This document shows, one piece after another, positions 1 through 5,373 of a DNA stretch of 6,398 nt; positions within the stretch are counted from its first letter, which is position 1, and each line of letters opens with the position of its first letter. Below the pieces are notes generated by a model that worked only from the letters and a program-made list of their open reading frames with translations, was not told the origin of the DNA and made no database searches. A program made the translations under genes and the position numbers. Source of the stretch: Thalassospiraceae bacterium (GTDB lineage: Bacteria; Pseudomonadota; Alphaproteobacteria; Rhodospirillales; Magnetovibrionaceae); contig DAOVVL010000122.1 in NCBI GenBank assembly GCA_030637205.1, positions 1 to 6,398 of the forward strand. Direction: 5' to 3'.

Positions 1-623
1 CAAGCGTGGATGCGGTGGTGGCGGGTGAGGTCAAAAACGCGTTCGCGGCCCTGCGTCCGCCCGGCCATCATGCCGAACGCGATCGCGCCATGGGGTTTTG
101 CCTGTTTAACAATGCAGCCATTGGCGCGTTTCATGCGCTGGAGCTGGACGGCATTGAACGCGTGGCGGTGATGGATTTTGACGTTCATCATGGCAACGGC
201 ACGCAACAGGCTTTTTGGGACCATGAAAACCTGATGTATGCATCGACGCACCAGTCGCCGTGTTATCCCGGCACCGGATCGGAACGCGAACGCGGCAAGT
301 TTTCCAACATCGTCAACGCACCGTTGCCGCCGGGTTCCGGTGGCGAAGACCTGAAAGATGCATTTGGCTTCATTCGCCCGGCGCTAAAAAAGTTCGCCCC
401 GGATTTACTGATTATCTCAGCCGGCTTTGATGGCCATGTCAGCGATCCGCTGGCCCAACTGATGCTCACCGAGGCAGATTTCGAATGGATCACCGACGAG
501 CTGTTGGCTATCGCTGATTTGACCGCCGGGGGCCGGGTGGTCTCGGTACTGGAAGGGGGCTACGATCTGGACGCGCTGGGCGCATCCGTGGCCGTGCACG
601 TTAAATGCCTGATGGGGGCCTGA
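1..623 (+). CDS. Histone deacetylase family protein (class II-like zinc deacetylase), 5' truncated
   Basis: Zn-dependent amidohydrolase of the arginase/deacetylase fold, which removes acetyl groups from acyl-lysine or similar amides in the cytoplasm; the substrate is unknown. The frame is open at base 3 and lacks roughly the first 100 residues of a family member of about 310, so the GTG at 6 is an internal Val codon. Counting from that codon, the whole active site is present: RPPGHHAE with the His21-His22 dyad, MDFDVHHGNGTQ with relay Asp57 and zinc ligands Asp59 and His61, SAGFD with zinc ligand Asp142, and LEGGY with transition-state Tyr186. The RPPGHHAE and AMGFC..NN motifs resemble class IIb enzymes such as HDAC6. 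The residue after the Asp-Pro of the SAGFD loop is Leu149, as in lysine deacetylases, not the Glu of polyamine deacetylase HDAC10. It ends 82 nt before xseB, so co-transcription is possible but not shown. Family assignment is firm; substrate is inference. Confidence 0.92.
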   Translation, partial: SVDAVVAGEVKNAFAALRPPGHHAERDRAMGFCLFNNAAIGAFHALELDGIERVAVMDFDVHHGNGTQQAFWDHENLMYASTHQSPCYPGTGSERERGKFSNIVNAPLPPGSGGEDLKDAFGFIRPALKKFAPDLLIISAGFDGHVSDPLAQLMLTEADFEWITDELLAIADLTAGGRVVSVLEGGYDLDALGASVAVHVKCLMGA

Positions 624-705
624 TTCTAGGTTGCGCTGGGCGGGGTGCGCTTTTAGACTCTGCCCACCCAATTGGCGAAATTATCTTTTGAGAGAAGAAT
701 AAGTG

Positions 706-975
706 ATGGCAAAAGCGAAAAAAGAGGCTCAGGCCGATATCCCGGCTGATATCCAGAAGCTCAGCTTCGAAGAGGCGCTGGGCGAACTGGAAGACATGGT
801 GCGCGACCTGGAAGACGGATCAGGCGAGTTGGAAGGTGCCATCAAATCGTTTGAGCGCGGCACGCACCTGAAACGCCATTGCGAAAACAAACTGAAAGAA
901 GCCGAAGCGCGGATCGAAAAGATCGTGCCCGGTTCCGGCGGCAAACCAGGTGTGGAACCGGCGGAGTTCGACTGA
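706..975 (+). CDS. xseB: Exodeoxyribonuclease VII small subunit
   Basis: Small subunit of exonuclease VII, which with the large subunit XseA degrades single-stranded DNA to oligonucleotides in the cytoplasm. XseA is not in this window. The product is 89 residues, near the family's usual size of about 80. It shows the characteristic two-helix core: SFEEALGELE at about residues 20-30, then a DLEDGSGELE turn and an AIKSFERG..L helix, followed by a charged helix (KLKEAEARIEKI) and a short tail. ATG at 706 is chosen over the in-frame GTG at 703 because the purine-rich Shine-Dalgarno AGAGAAGA (691-698) sits 7 nt before the ATG. The stop is separated by only 2 nt from the ispA start, so the two are almost certainly co-transcribed and probably translationally coupled. 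Confidence 0.94.
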   Translation: MAKAKKEAQADIPADIQKLSFEEALGELEDMVRDLEDGSGELEGAIKSFERGTHLKRHCENKLKEAEARIEKIVPGSGGKPGVEPAEFD

Positions 976-977
976 AC

Positions 978-1898
978 GTGGCCACGTCTTCACAAAATTC
1001 CAATTTCAACCGTAAAAAGTTTGAAGCGCAGTTGCATAACAGTGCTAACGAGGTCGAGCGCACGCTGGACCGGTTGTTGAAAAAAGTAAGCGGCCCTGAA
1101 GGGCGCTTGATGGAAGCCGTGCGTTATGCATCGCTGGGCGGCGGCAAGCGCATCCGCCCGTTTTTGACCCTGCACACGGCGGCGCTTTTTAATGTCGATG
1201 CCGCCCAAGCCGCGCGCGTCGCGGCGGCCATTGAAATGGTGCATTGTTATTCGCTGGTCCACGATGACTTGCCGTCAATGGATGATGACGATCTGCGTCG
1301 CGGCCAGCCGACCTGTCATATCAAGTTTGATGACGCCACCGCCATCTTGGCCGGGGATGCGTTGCTGGCGCGCGCGTTCGAAGTTCTTTCCAACGAACAA
1401 ACCCATCAGGATGCAGCCGTGCGCATTGAACTGGTGGAAGCACTGGCCAAGGCGGCAGGGCCGCAAGGCATGGTCGGCGGACAGATGCTGGATCTGGTGG
1501 CCCATCAACATAATCTGGACATGAGCGAGGTTGCCCGACTGCAACGCATGAAGACCGGCGCGCTGATAGATGTTGCGTGCATGGCCGGCGGCATTTTGGG
1601 AAAGGCCACGGAACATGCGCGCCACATGCTGCACGGCTACGCCCGTGATCTTGGCCTCGCATTCCAGATCACGGATGATTTGCTGGATGTGGAAGGCAAT
1701 GCGGAAACCGTCGGCAAGCAAACCGGCAAGGACGCCGGTCAGGGCAAGGCCACTTTCGTGTCGTTGTTGGGTGTGGATGCGGCGCGCGAACAGGCCCGCC
1801 TGCTCTCAGGACAGGCTCAGGAACATCTTGCAATGTTCGAGAAAAAGGGCGAACCTCTGCGGGATTTGGCACATTTTGTCGTTGAAAGATTGTCCTGA
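978..1898 (+). CDS. ispA: Polyprenyl synthetase, probably farnesyl diphosphate synthase
   Basis: Condenses IPP with DMAPP and then GPP, giving farnesyl diphosphate for quinone, undecaprenyl and other isoprenoid synthesis. The product is 306 residues (E. coli IspA has 299). From GTG 978 it shows GGGKRIRP (54-61), the first Asp-rich motif DDLPSMD (96-102) continuing DDDLRRG, GGQMLDL (167-173), KTGALI (192-197) and the second Asp-rich motif DDLLD (233-237), followed by GKDAGQGKATF. The DDxxxxD spacing with Tyr91 five residues upstream fits bacterial type II FPP synthases, though short-chain GGPP synthases look similar, so product length is inferred. The frame stays open upstream to 879 inside xseB, but homology begins only after 978. 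GTG 978 follows the xseB stop by 2 nt, with GGAG at 963-966, and the next in-frame ATG would remove conserved sequence. Confidence 0.92.
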   Translation: MATSSQNSNFNRKKFEAQLHNSANEVERTLDRLLKKVSGPEGRLMEAVRYASLGGGKRIRPFLTLHTAALFNVDAAQAARVAAAIEMVHCYSLVHDDLPSMDDDDLRRGQPTCHIKFDDATAILAGDALLARAFEVLSNEQTHQDAAVRIELVEALAKAAGPQGMVGGQMLDLVAHQHNLDMSEVARLQRMKTGALIDVACMAGGILGKATEHARHMLHGYARDLGLAFQITDDLLDVEGNAETVGKQTGKDAGQGKATFVSLLGVDAAREQARLLSGQAQEHLAMFEKKGEPLRDLAHFVVERLS

Positions 1899-1912
1899 TT
1901 TGTGGACCGACC

Positions 1913-1939
1913 TTGGCGATGGCCCAATTTTTATATAAA
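1913..1939 (+). promoter_or_regulatory. Weak candidate promoter for dxs
   Basis: The 75-nt gap between ispA and dxs is AT-rich in its second half. TTGGCG (1913-1918) could serve as a -35, and TATAAA (1934-1939) within the longer run TTATATAAAA as a -10. The 15-bp spacer is short, so the call is tentative. If it is real, dxs could be transcribed independently of xseB-ispA. Confidence 0.25.
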
Positions 1940-1946
1940 ATCAAAG

Positions 1947-1967
1947 CCTTAGCAATTTGTAAGGAAG
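1947..1967 (+). promoter_or_regulatory. dxs Shine-Dalgarno within a small hairpin
   Basis: AAGGAAG (1961-1967) is a strong Shine-Dalgarno 6 nt before the GTG at 1974 and fixes that start. CCTTA (1947-1951) is exactly complementary to TAAGG (1960-1964) across an 8-nt loop, so a 5-bp hairpin could partly mask the ribosome site. The stem is short and mostly A-U, and any regulatory effect is inference. Confidence 0.35.
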
Positions 1968-1973
1968 CGCCGC

Positions 1974-3956
1974 GTGGCGAAGTCTAACCCACCATCCAAT
2001 AAAGACGAGCAACCTGTTCCCGCCATGACGGCACCAGGCGAAGGCACGCCGCTGCTCGACAGCCTCAAGGTGCCCGAAGACATTCGTGCGCTGGATGTAA
2101 ACGCCTTAAAAGCACTCGCCGATGAAGTGCGCGCCGAAACCGTGCGCACGGTATCGATTACCGGCGGGCATCTGGGTGCATCGTTGGGTGTGGTCGAACT
2201 CACCGTGGCCTTACACCATATTTTCGATACGCCGTCGGATCGCCTGATCTGGGATGTGGGCCATCAGTGTTATCCGCACAAAATCTTGACCGGCAGGCGC
2301 GATCAAATGCGCACCCTTCGCCAGGGCGGCGGCCTTTCCGGTTTTACCAACCGCGCGGAAAGTGAATTCGATCCGTTTGGTGCCGGGCACAGCTCGACTT
2401 CCATCTCCGCAGGCCTTGGCATGGCAGTTGCGCGCGACCTTGAAGGCAAAGACAACAACGTGATCGCGGTGCTAGGTGACGGCGCCATGAGTGCCGGCAT
2501 GGTGTTTGAAGCCATGAACCATGCGGGATCGCAAGATTCTCGCCTGATCATCATTTTAAATGACAACGACATGTCCATCGCCCCGCCGGTTGGCGCCATG
2601 AGCGCGTATCTGTCGCGCCTGATTTCATCCAAGCCGTACCGCAGTGCGCGTGGGCTGGCCAAGGAACTGTCGAAAAAGCTTCCGCGTCGTTTGGAAGAAG
2701 CCGCGCGTAAAGCCGAAGAATATGCCCGTGGCATGGTCACCGGCGGCACCTTGTTTGAAGAAATGGGCATCTATTATGTTGGCCCTATTGATGGCCACAA
2801 TTTAGATCACCTGTTGCCGGTATTGAAAAACATTCGCGACGACGAAGGCCAAGGCCCGGTGCTGGTGCATGTGGTAACCGAAAAGGGTCATGGCTACGCC
2901 CCGGCCGAAGACGCCGCCGACAAATTCCACGGCGTCAGCAAATTCGATGTGGTGACCGGCAAGCAGGTCAAGTCCAAGGCCAACGCGCCCAGCTATACCA
3001 AGGTCTTTTCCGATGAAATGGTCCGTTTGGCTTCGGTGGATGAAAAGGTGGTCGCCATTACCGCCGCCATGCCGTCCGGAACCGGACTGGATGATTTTGC
3101 TGAAAAGTTCCCGGACCGCTTTTTTGATGTCGGCATCGCCGAACAACACGCCGTGACCTTTGCCGCAGGCTTGGCAAGTGAAGGCATGAAACCGTTTTGC
3201 GCGATCTATTCTACTTTCCTGCAGCGCGCGTACGATCAAGTGATCCACGATGTTGCAATCCAGAATTTGCCCGTGCGTTTTGCACTGGATCGCGGCGGGC
3301 TTGTCGGTGCGGATGGCGCCACCCATCACGGCGCGTTTGATCTGGCGTATCTGGGTTGTCTGCCCAACATGGTGGTGATGGCCGCGGCGGACGAGGCTGA
3401 GCTGAAACACATGACCGCAACGGCGGCCGCGTACAATGACGGCCCCATCGCGTTTCGTTATCCGCGCGGTGAAGGCATCGGCGTGGAACTTCCCGCTGGC
3501 GGAACTGTGCTGGAAATTGGGCGCGGGCGTGTGCTTTGTGAAGGCACCGCAGTTGCCGTGCTTTCCATCGGCACGCGCTTGGGCGCGGCACTTGAAGCCG
3601 GCGAGCAACTGGCGGCGCAGGGCTTATCCACCACGGTTGCCGATGCGCGCTTTATGAAACCGCTGGACGAGGACCTGATTGAGAAACTGGCACGTGAACA
3701 TCAAGTGCTGGTGTGCATCGAAGAAGGTGCCGCCGGTGGCTTTGGTTCGCACGTTCTGGAATTTCTCGGCAATCGCGGATTGCTCGATGGTGGCCTGAAG
3801 GTTCGCACGTTGAACCTTCCCGACCGCTTTATTGACCACGATACCCAAAGCCAACAGTTGATCGAGGCTGAACTGACCGCAGACGACATTGTGCGTGTGG
3901 CCCTTGATGCACTGGGTAAAAACGCCAGCGACGCCACGCTTAAAAGCCGGGCTTAG
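1974..3956 (+). CDS. dxs: 1-deoxy-D-xylulose-5-phosphate synthase
   Basis: Thiamine-diphosphate enzyme condensing pyruvate and glyceraldehyde 3-phosphate, with CO2 loss, into DXP, the first and usually flux-controlling step of the MEP pathway. DXP also feeds thiamine and pyridoxal synthesis. The 660 residues carry His66 (GGH), His97 (GHQCYPHK) and His139 (GHSSTS). The ThDP/Mg motif GDG (168-170) carries Asp169 and runs to Asn198 in NDN. The catalytic Glu390 lies in GIAEQHAV, followed by Arg418, Asp447 and His451 in the pyrimidine domain, then a transketolase C-terminal domain (about 520-645). All match E. coli catalytic positions with a constant offset of 17-20, so the enzyme should be active. 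GTG 1974 is chosen for its AAGGAAG site. It gives a polar N-terminal extension of about 17 residues relative to E. coli, and ATG 2025 (Met18) is the alternative but lacks a good ribosome site. tlyA follows after 14 nt. Confidence 0.97.
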   Translation: MAKSNPPSNKDEQPVPAMTAPGEGTPLLDSLKVPEDIRALDVNALKALADEVRAETVRTVSITGGHLGASLGVVELTVALHHIFDTPSDRLIWDVGHQCYPHKILTGRRDQMRTLRQGGGLSGFTNRAESEFDPFGAGHSSTSISAGLGMAVARDLEGKDNNVIAVLGDGAMSAGMVFEAMNHAGSQDSRLIIILNDNDMSIAPPVGAMSAYLSRLISSKPYRSARGLAKELSKKLPRRLEEAARKAEEYARGMVTGGTLFEEMGIYYVGPIDGHNLDHLLPVLKNIRDDEGQGPVLVHVVTEKGHGYAPAEDAADKFHGVSKFDVVTGKQVKSKANAPSYTKVFSDEMVRLASVDEKVVAITAAMPSGTGLDDFAEKFPDRFFDVGIAEQHAVTFAAGLASEGMKPFCAIYSTFLQRAYDQVIHDVAIQNLPVRFALDRGGLVGADGATHHGAFDLAYLGCLPNMVVMAAADEAELKHMTATAAAYNDGPIAFRYPRGEGIGVELPAGGTVLEIGRGRVLCEGTAVAVLSIGTRLGAALEAGEQLAAQGLSTTVADARFMKPLDEDLIEKLAREHQVLVCIEEGAAGGFGSHVLEFLGNRGLLDGGLKVRTLNLPDRFIDHDTQSQQLIEAELTADDIVRVALDALGKNASDATLKSRA

Positions 3957-3963
3957 GCAAGCC
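3950..3963 (+). other. Small stem-loop over the dxs stop codon
   Basis: GGCTT (3950-3954) and AAGCC (3959-3963) form a perfect 5-bp stem with the 4-nt loop AGGC, enclosing the dxs TAG stop. No T-tract follows, so it is not an intrinsic terminator. It lies just before tlyA, where no convincing Shine-Dalgarno is seen, and could matter for translational coupling or be chance. Confidence 0.28.
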
Positions 3964-3970
3964 ACCCTCC

Positions 3971-4729
3971 ATGACAAAACCCAACAAATCGCGCCTCGAT
4001 CAGTTAATGGTGGATCGCGGGCTGGTGGAAAGCCGATCGCGCGCGCAAGCCTTGGTGATGGCGGGCAAGGTCTATAGCCAGACCAAGCGCCTTGATAAAC
4101 CCGGCCACAAATTCCCCGACGACACGCCGCTTGAAATCAAAGGCCAGGACCACCCGTGGGTTTCGCGCGGTGGGGTCAAGCTGGCGGCGGGCTTGGCGCA
4201 CTTTGAAATCTCGCCCGATGGCAAAACGTGCATGGATGTGGGCGCAAGCACCGGGGGCTTCACCGATGTTTTATTGCACGGCGGGGCGACCAAGGTTTAC
4301 GCGGTGGATGTGGGTCACGGCCAGTTGGCGTGGAAGTTACGCGAAGACGAACGCGTGATTGTCATGGAAAAAACCAATGCACGGCATTTAAGCCGTGAGC
4401 AAATCCCAGATCCCATAGACCTGATCGTTTGCGATGCATCGTTCATCGGGCTGGAAACGCTGTTGCCCGCATCACTGGAACTGGCGGCACCGGATGCGGA
4501 CCTGATCGCGCTGATCAAACCCCAGTTCGAGGTCGGCAAGGGCGAAGTCGGCAAGGGCGGCGTGGTACGCGACCCGGAACTTCACGCCGAAGTCTGCGCG
4601 CGCATTGAAAACTGGCTGGGCGCACAAGAAGGCTGGCGGGTGCTGGGCGTTGAGACAAGTCCGCTAAAAGGGCCGGAAGGCAATGTTGAATTTCTGATCG
4701 GGGCCACAAAAAAATCCGCCCCGGTGTGA
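3971..4729 (+). CDS. tlyA: TlyA family rRNA (cytidine-2'-O)-methyltransferase
   Basis: Uses SAM to methylate cytidine 2'-OH in rRNA. Family targets are C1920 of 23S and, in longer members, C1409 of 16S, the modification linked to capreomycin sensitivity; older annotations say 'hemolysin A'. Residues 8-60 form an S4 RNA-binding domain (RLDQLMVDRGL..SRSRAQALVMAGKV). The HPWV linker (61-64) matches the position of the RAWV motif in M. tuberculosis TlyA. An FtsJ/RrmJ-like Rossmann domain follows with SAM motif DVGASTGGFTDVLL (89-102). The K-D-K-E tetrad is Lys70, Asp155, Lys183 and Glu240 (GNVEF), so catalysis looks intact. The protein ends 12 residues after Glu240, shorter than the 268-residue mycobacterial enzyme, which suggests a type I (23S-only) member. 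ATG 3971 agrees with the family N-terminus, but the upstream CCACCCTCC is a poor ribosome site, so coupling to dxs is likely. The stop codon lies inside a terminator hairpin serving the opposite strand. Confidence 0.95.
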   Translation: MTKPNKSRLDQLMVDRGLVESRSRAQALVMAGKVYSQTKRLDKPGHKFPDDTPLEIKGQDHPWVSRGGVKLAAGLAHFEISPDGKTCMDVGASTGGFTDVLLHGGATKVYAVDVGHGQLAWKLREDERVIVMEKTNARHLSREQIPDPIDLIVCDASFIGLETLLPASLELAAPDADLIALIKPQFEVGKGEVGKGGVVRDPELHAEVCARIENWLGAQEGWRVLGVETSPLKGPEGNVEFLIGATKKSAPV

Positions 4730-4771
4730 AATTTTACGCGAGGGGGTTGCGAAATTTCACTTACGGGGCGG
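4708..4771 (-). terminator. Strong intrinsic terminator for the rhodanese gene, inside the tlyA 3' end
   Basis: Read on the minus strand, an interrupted stem is followed at once by seven Ts. In plus coordinates the outer stem pairs 4716-4723 (CCGCCCCG) with 4764-4771 (CGGGGCGG), 8 bp. After a 2/3-nt internal loop, 4726-4734 (GTGAAATTT) pairs with 4752-4760 (AAATTTCAC), 9 bp. After a 2-nt bulge, CGC (4737-4739) pairs with GCG (4749-4751) around a 9-nt loop. The plus-strand A-tract 4708-4714 is the U-tract of the minus transcript. No T-run follows in the plus direction, so this structure should stop the rhodanese transcript more efficiently than the tlyA one. It starts 24 nt after the rhodanese stop. 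Confidence 0.82.
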
Positions 4772-4794
4772 GGTTCCTGGGCAGGAAATATCGT

Positions 4795-5154
4795 TTAGTC
4801 TTGGTCGACCGGCAGGTCCTGGTCCATCCAGGCGTTGATCCCGCCCTTCATGTGGTGCACGTCACCAAAACCTGCATTCATCATTTGTTTGGCAGCCGCG
4901 GCAGAACGCTTGCCCACGGCGCACATTAAAACCACAAGGGTCTCATTGATGGTGGGGAAATGCTCGCCTTCAAAAAAGCTGAGCGGCATCAGGAACGCAC
5001 CGGGAATACGCACGTTTTCATATTCGCTGGCTTCGCGAACATCGACCAGTATGGCCTCACCCCGGTTTAACATCCCATGCACATCGACCGGTTCCAGGTC
5101 GATCAGTACGGGGGCATCGGCCACGGGGGCGAGAGGGAGAATTTCGGCGCTCAT
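4795..5154 (-). CDS. Single-domain rhodanese-like sulfurtransferase
   Basis: Cytoplasmic rhodanese-fold protein that would carry sulfane sulfur as a persulfide on its active-site cysteine; donor and acceptor are unknown. The product is 119 residues, typical of single-domain members such as GlpE. It shows ILVDVREASEY (35-45), IPGA (50-53), the active-site loop CAVGKRS with Cys78 (the CxxGxRS form) and the closing MKGGINAW (102-109). There is no signal peptide. The frame stays open to an ATG at 5205, which would give 17 more residues, but that ATG lies upstream of the -10 box of a consensus promoter and could not be in the transcript. ATG 5154 has AGGA (5164-5167) about 9 nt upstream. The gene appears to be monocistronic, with its own promoter and terminator, and converges with tlyA. 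Confidence 0.92.
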   Translation of the reverse strand: MSAEILPLAPVADAPVLIDLEPVDVHGMLNRGEAILVDVREASEYENVRIPGAFLMPLSFFEGEHFPTINETLVVLMCAVGKRSAAAAKQMMNAGFGDVHHMKGGINAWMDQDLPVDQD

Positions 5155-5181
5155 GGTCTGGGTTCCTGAATGCGTTGTTTG

Positions 5182-5200
5182 ACTGCAGTTATTATATAAC
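5182..5200. promoter_or_regulatory. Adjacent palindromes over the rhodanese -10 and start region
   Basis: GTTAT (5188-5192) and ATAAC (5196-5200) form an inverted repeat around a 3-nt centre covering the -10 box. ACTGCAGT (5182-5189) is a perfect 8-bp palindrome over the predicted start site. Their placement would suit a repressor operator on an otherwise strong promoter. AT-rich -10 regions make such symmetry easily by chance, so this is a candidate only. Confidence 0.3.
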
Positions 5201-5218
5201 ACCATAAAACGATGTCAA
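5191..5218 (-). promoter_or_regulatory. Consensus sigma70-type promoter of the rhodanese gene
   Basis: On the minus strand TTGACA (plus 5213-5218) and TATAAT (plus 5191-5196) both match consensus exactly, with a 16-bp spacer. Transcription should begin near 5184, giving a leader of about 30 nt before ATG 5154. The position excludes the upstream in-frame ATG at 5205. Exact matches at both boxes suggest high basal activity unless a repressor acts here. Confidence 0.85.
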
Positions 5219-5239
5219 AAAGAAAATCAGTACACAAAA

Positions 5240-5277
5240 TAGTGGTTAAATAGAGCGAAAAAGGCTCTAAGTCACTA
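5240..5277 (-). terminator. Weak candidate terminator or hairpin in the gap between methyltransferase and rhodanese genes
   Basis: TAGAGC (5251-5256) and GCTCTA (5264-5269) pair perfectly around a 7-nt loop. An outer 5-bp arm TAGTG/CACTA (5240-5244 with 5273-5277) encloses them across a 6/3-nt internal loop. On the minus strand a short TTTT run follows the outer arm and TTTAA follows the inner one. The stem is AT-rich and lies about 100 nt downstream of the methyltransferase stop, so termination would be inefficient if it happens. Confidence 0.35.
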
Positions 5278-5357
5278 CGATTAAAGGGGTTAAAGGTTTG
5301 CGCCGGGTTTCTGGTTCGCGCTGTTGGCGGTTTTTGCCCACCTCGAAACGTTTGCCC

Positions 5358-5373
5358 GCGCCGTAGCCGGCGC
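5358..5373 (-). other. GC-rich stem-loop directly after the methyltransferase stop
   Basis: GCGCCG (5358-5363) and CGGCGC (5368-5373) form a 6-bp GC stem with a 4-nt loop, starting at the base after the TAG stop on the minus strand. No T-tract follows, so it is not a classical intrinsic terminator. It might protect the 3' end or contribute to Rho-dependent ending. Confidence 0.3.

Noticed and set aside
633..666. Possible terminator after the deacetylase (GCGC...GCGC then TTTT; TGGGC...GCCCA)
   Set aside because: The stems are only 4-5 bp, the loops are long or mutually exclusive, and the T-run is short. This is not enough to call.
653..687. Possible promoter before xseB
   Set aside because: TTTAGA and TATCTT-like hexamers occur, but no pair has acceptable spacing with a decent match at both boxes.
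1275..1721. 148-codon minus-strand open frame opposite ispA
   Set aside because: It is an antisense shadow of the conserved Asp-rich motifs of ispA.
2802..3608. 268-codon open frame on the minus strand opposite dxs
   Set aside because: The plus strand carries a complete, motif-perfect dxs. The antisense frame is low-complexity, with no recognisable domain and no ribosome site, as expected opposite a GC-rich gene.
4532..4559. 13-bp direct repeat with 15-bp period in tlyA
   Set aside because: It encodes the conserved family segment EVGKG.VG.GGVV, also seen in mycobacterial TlyA, so it is a coding coincidence and not a repeat element.
5151..5237. 28-residue hydrophobic frame on the minus strand, starting TTG and overlapping the rhodanese start as ATGA
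   Set aside because: The consensus promoter lies inside it, downstream of its TTG, so that promoter's transcript could not contain its start. It has no ribosome site.
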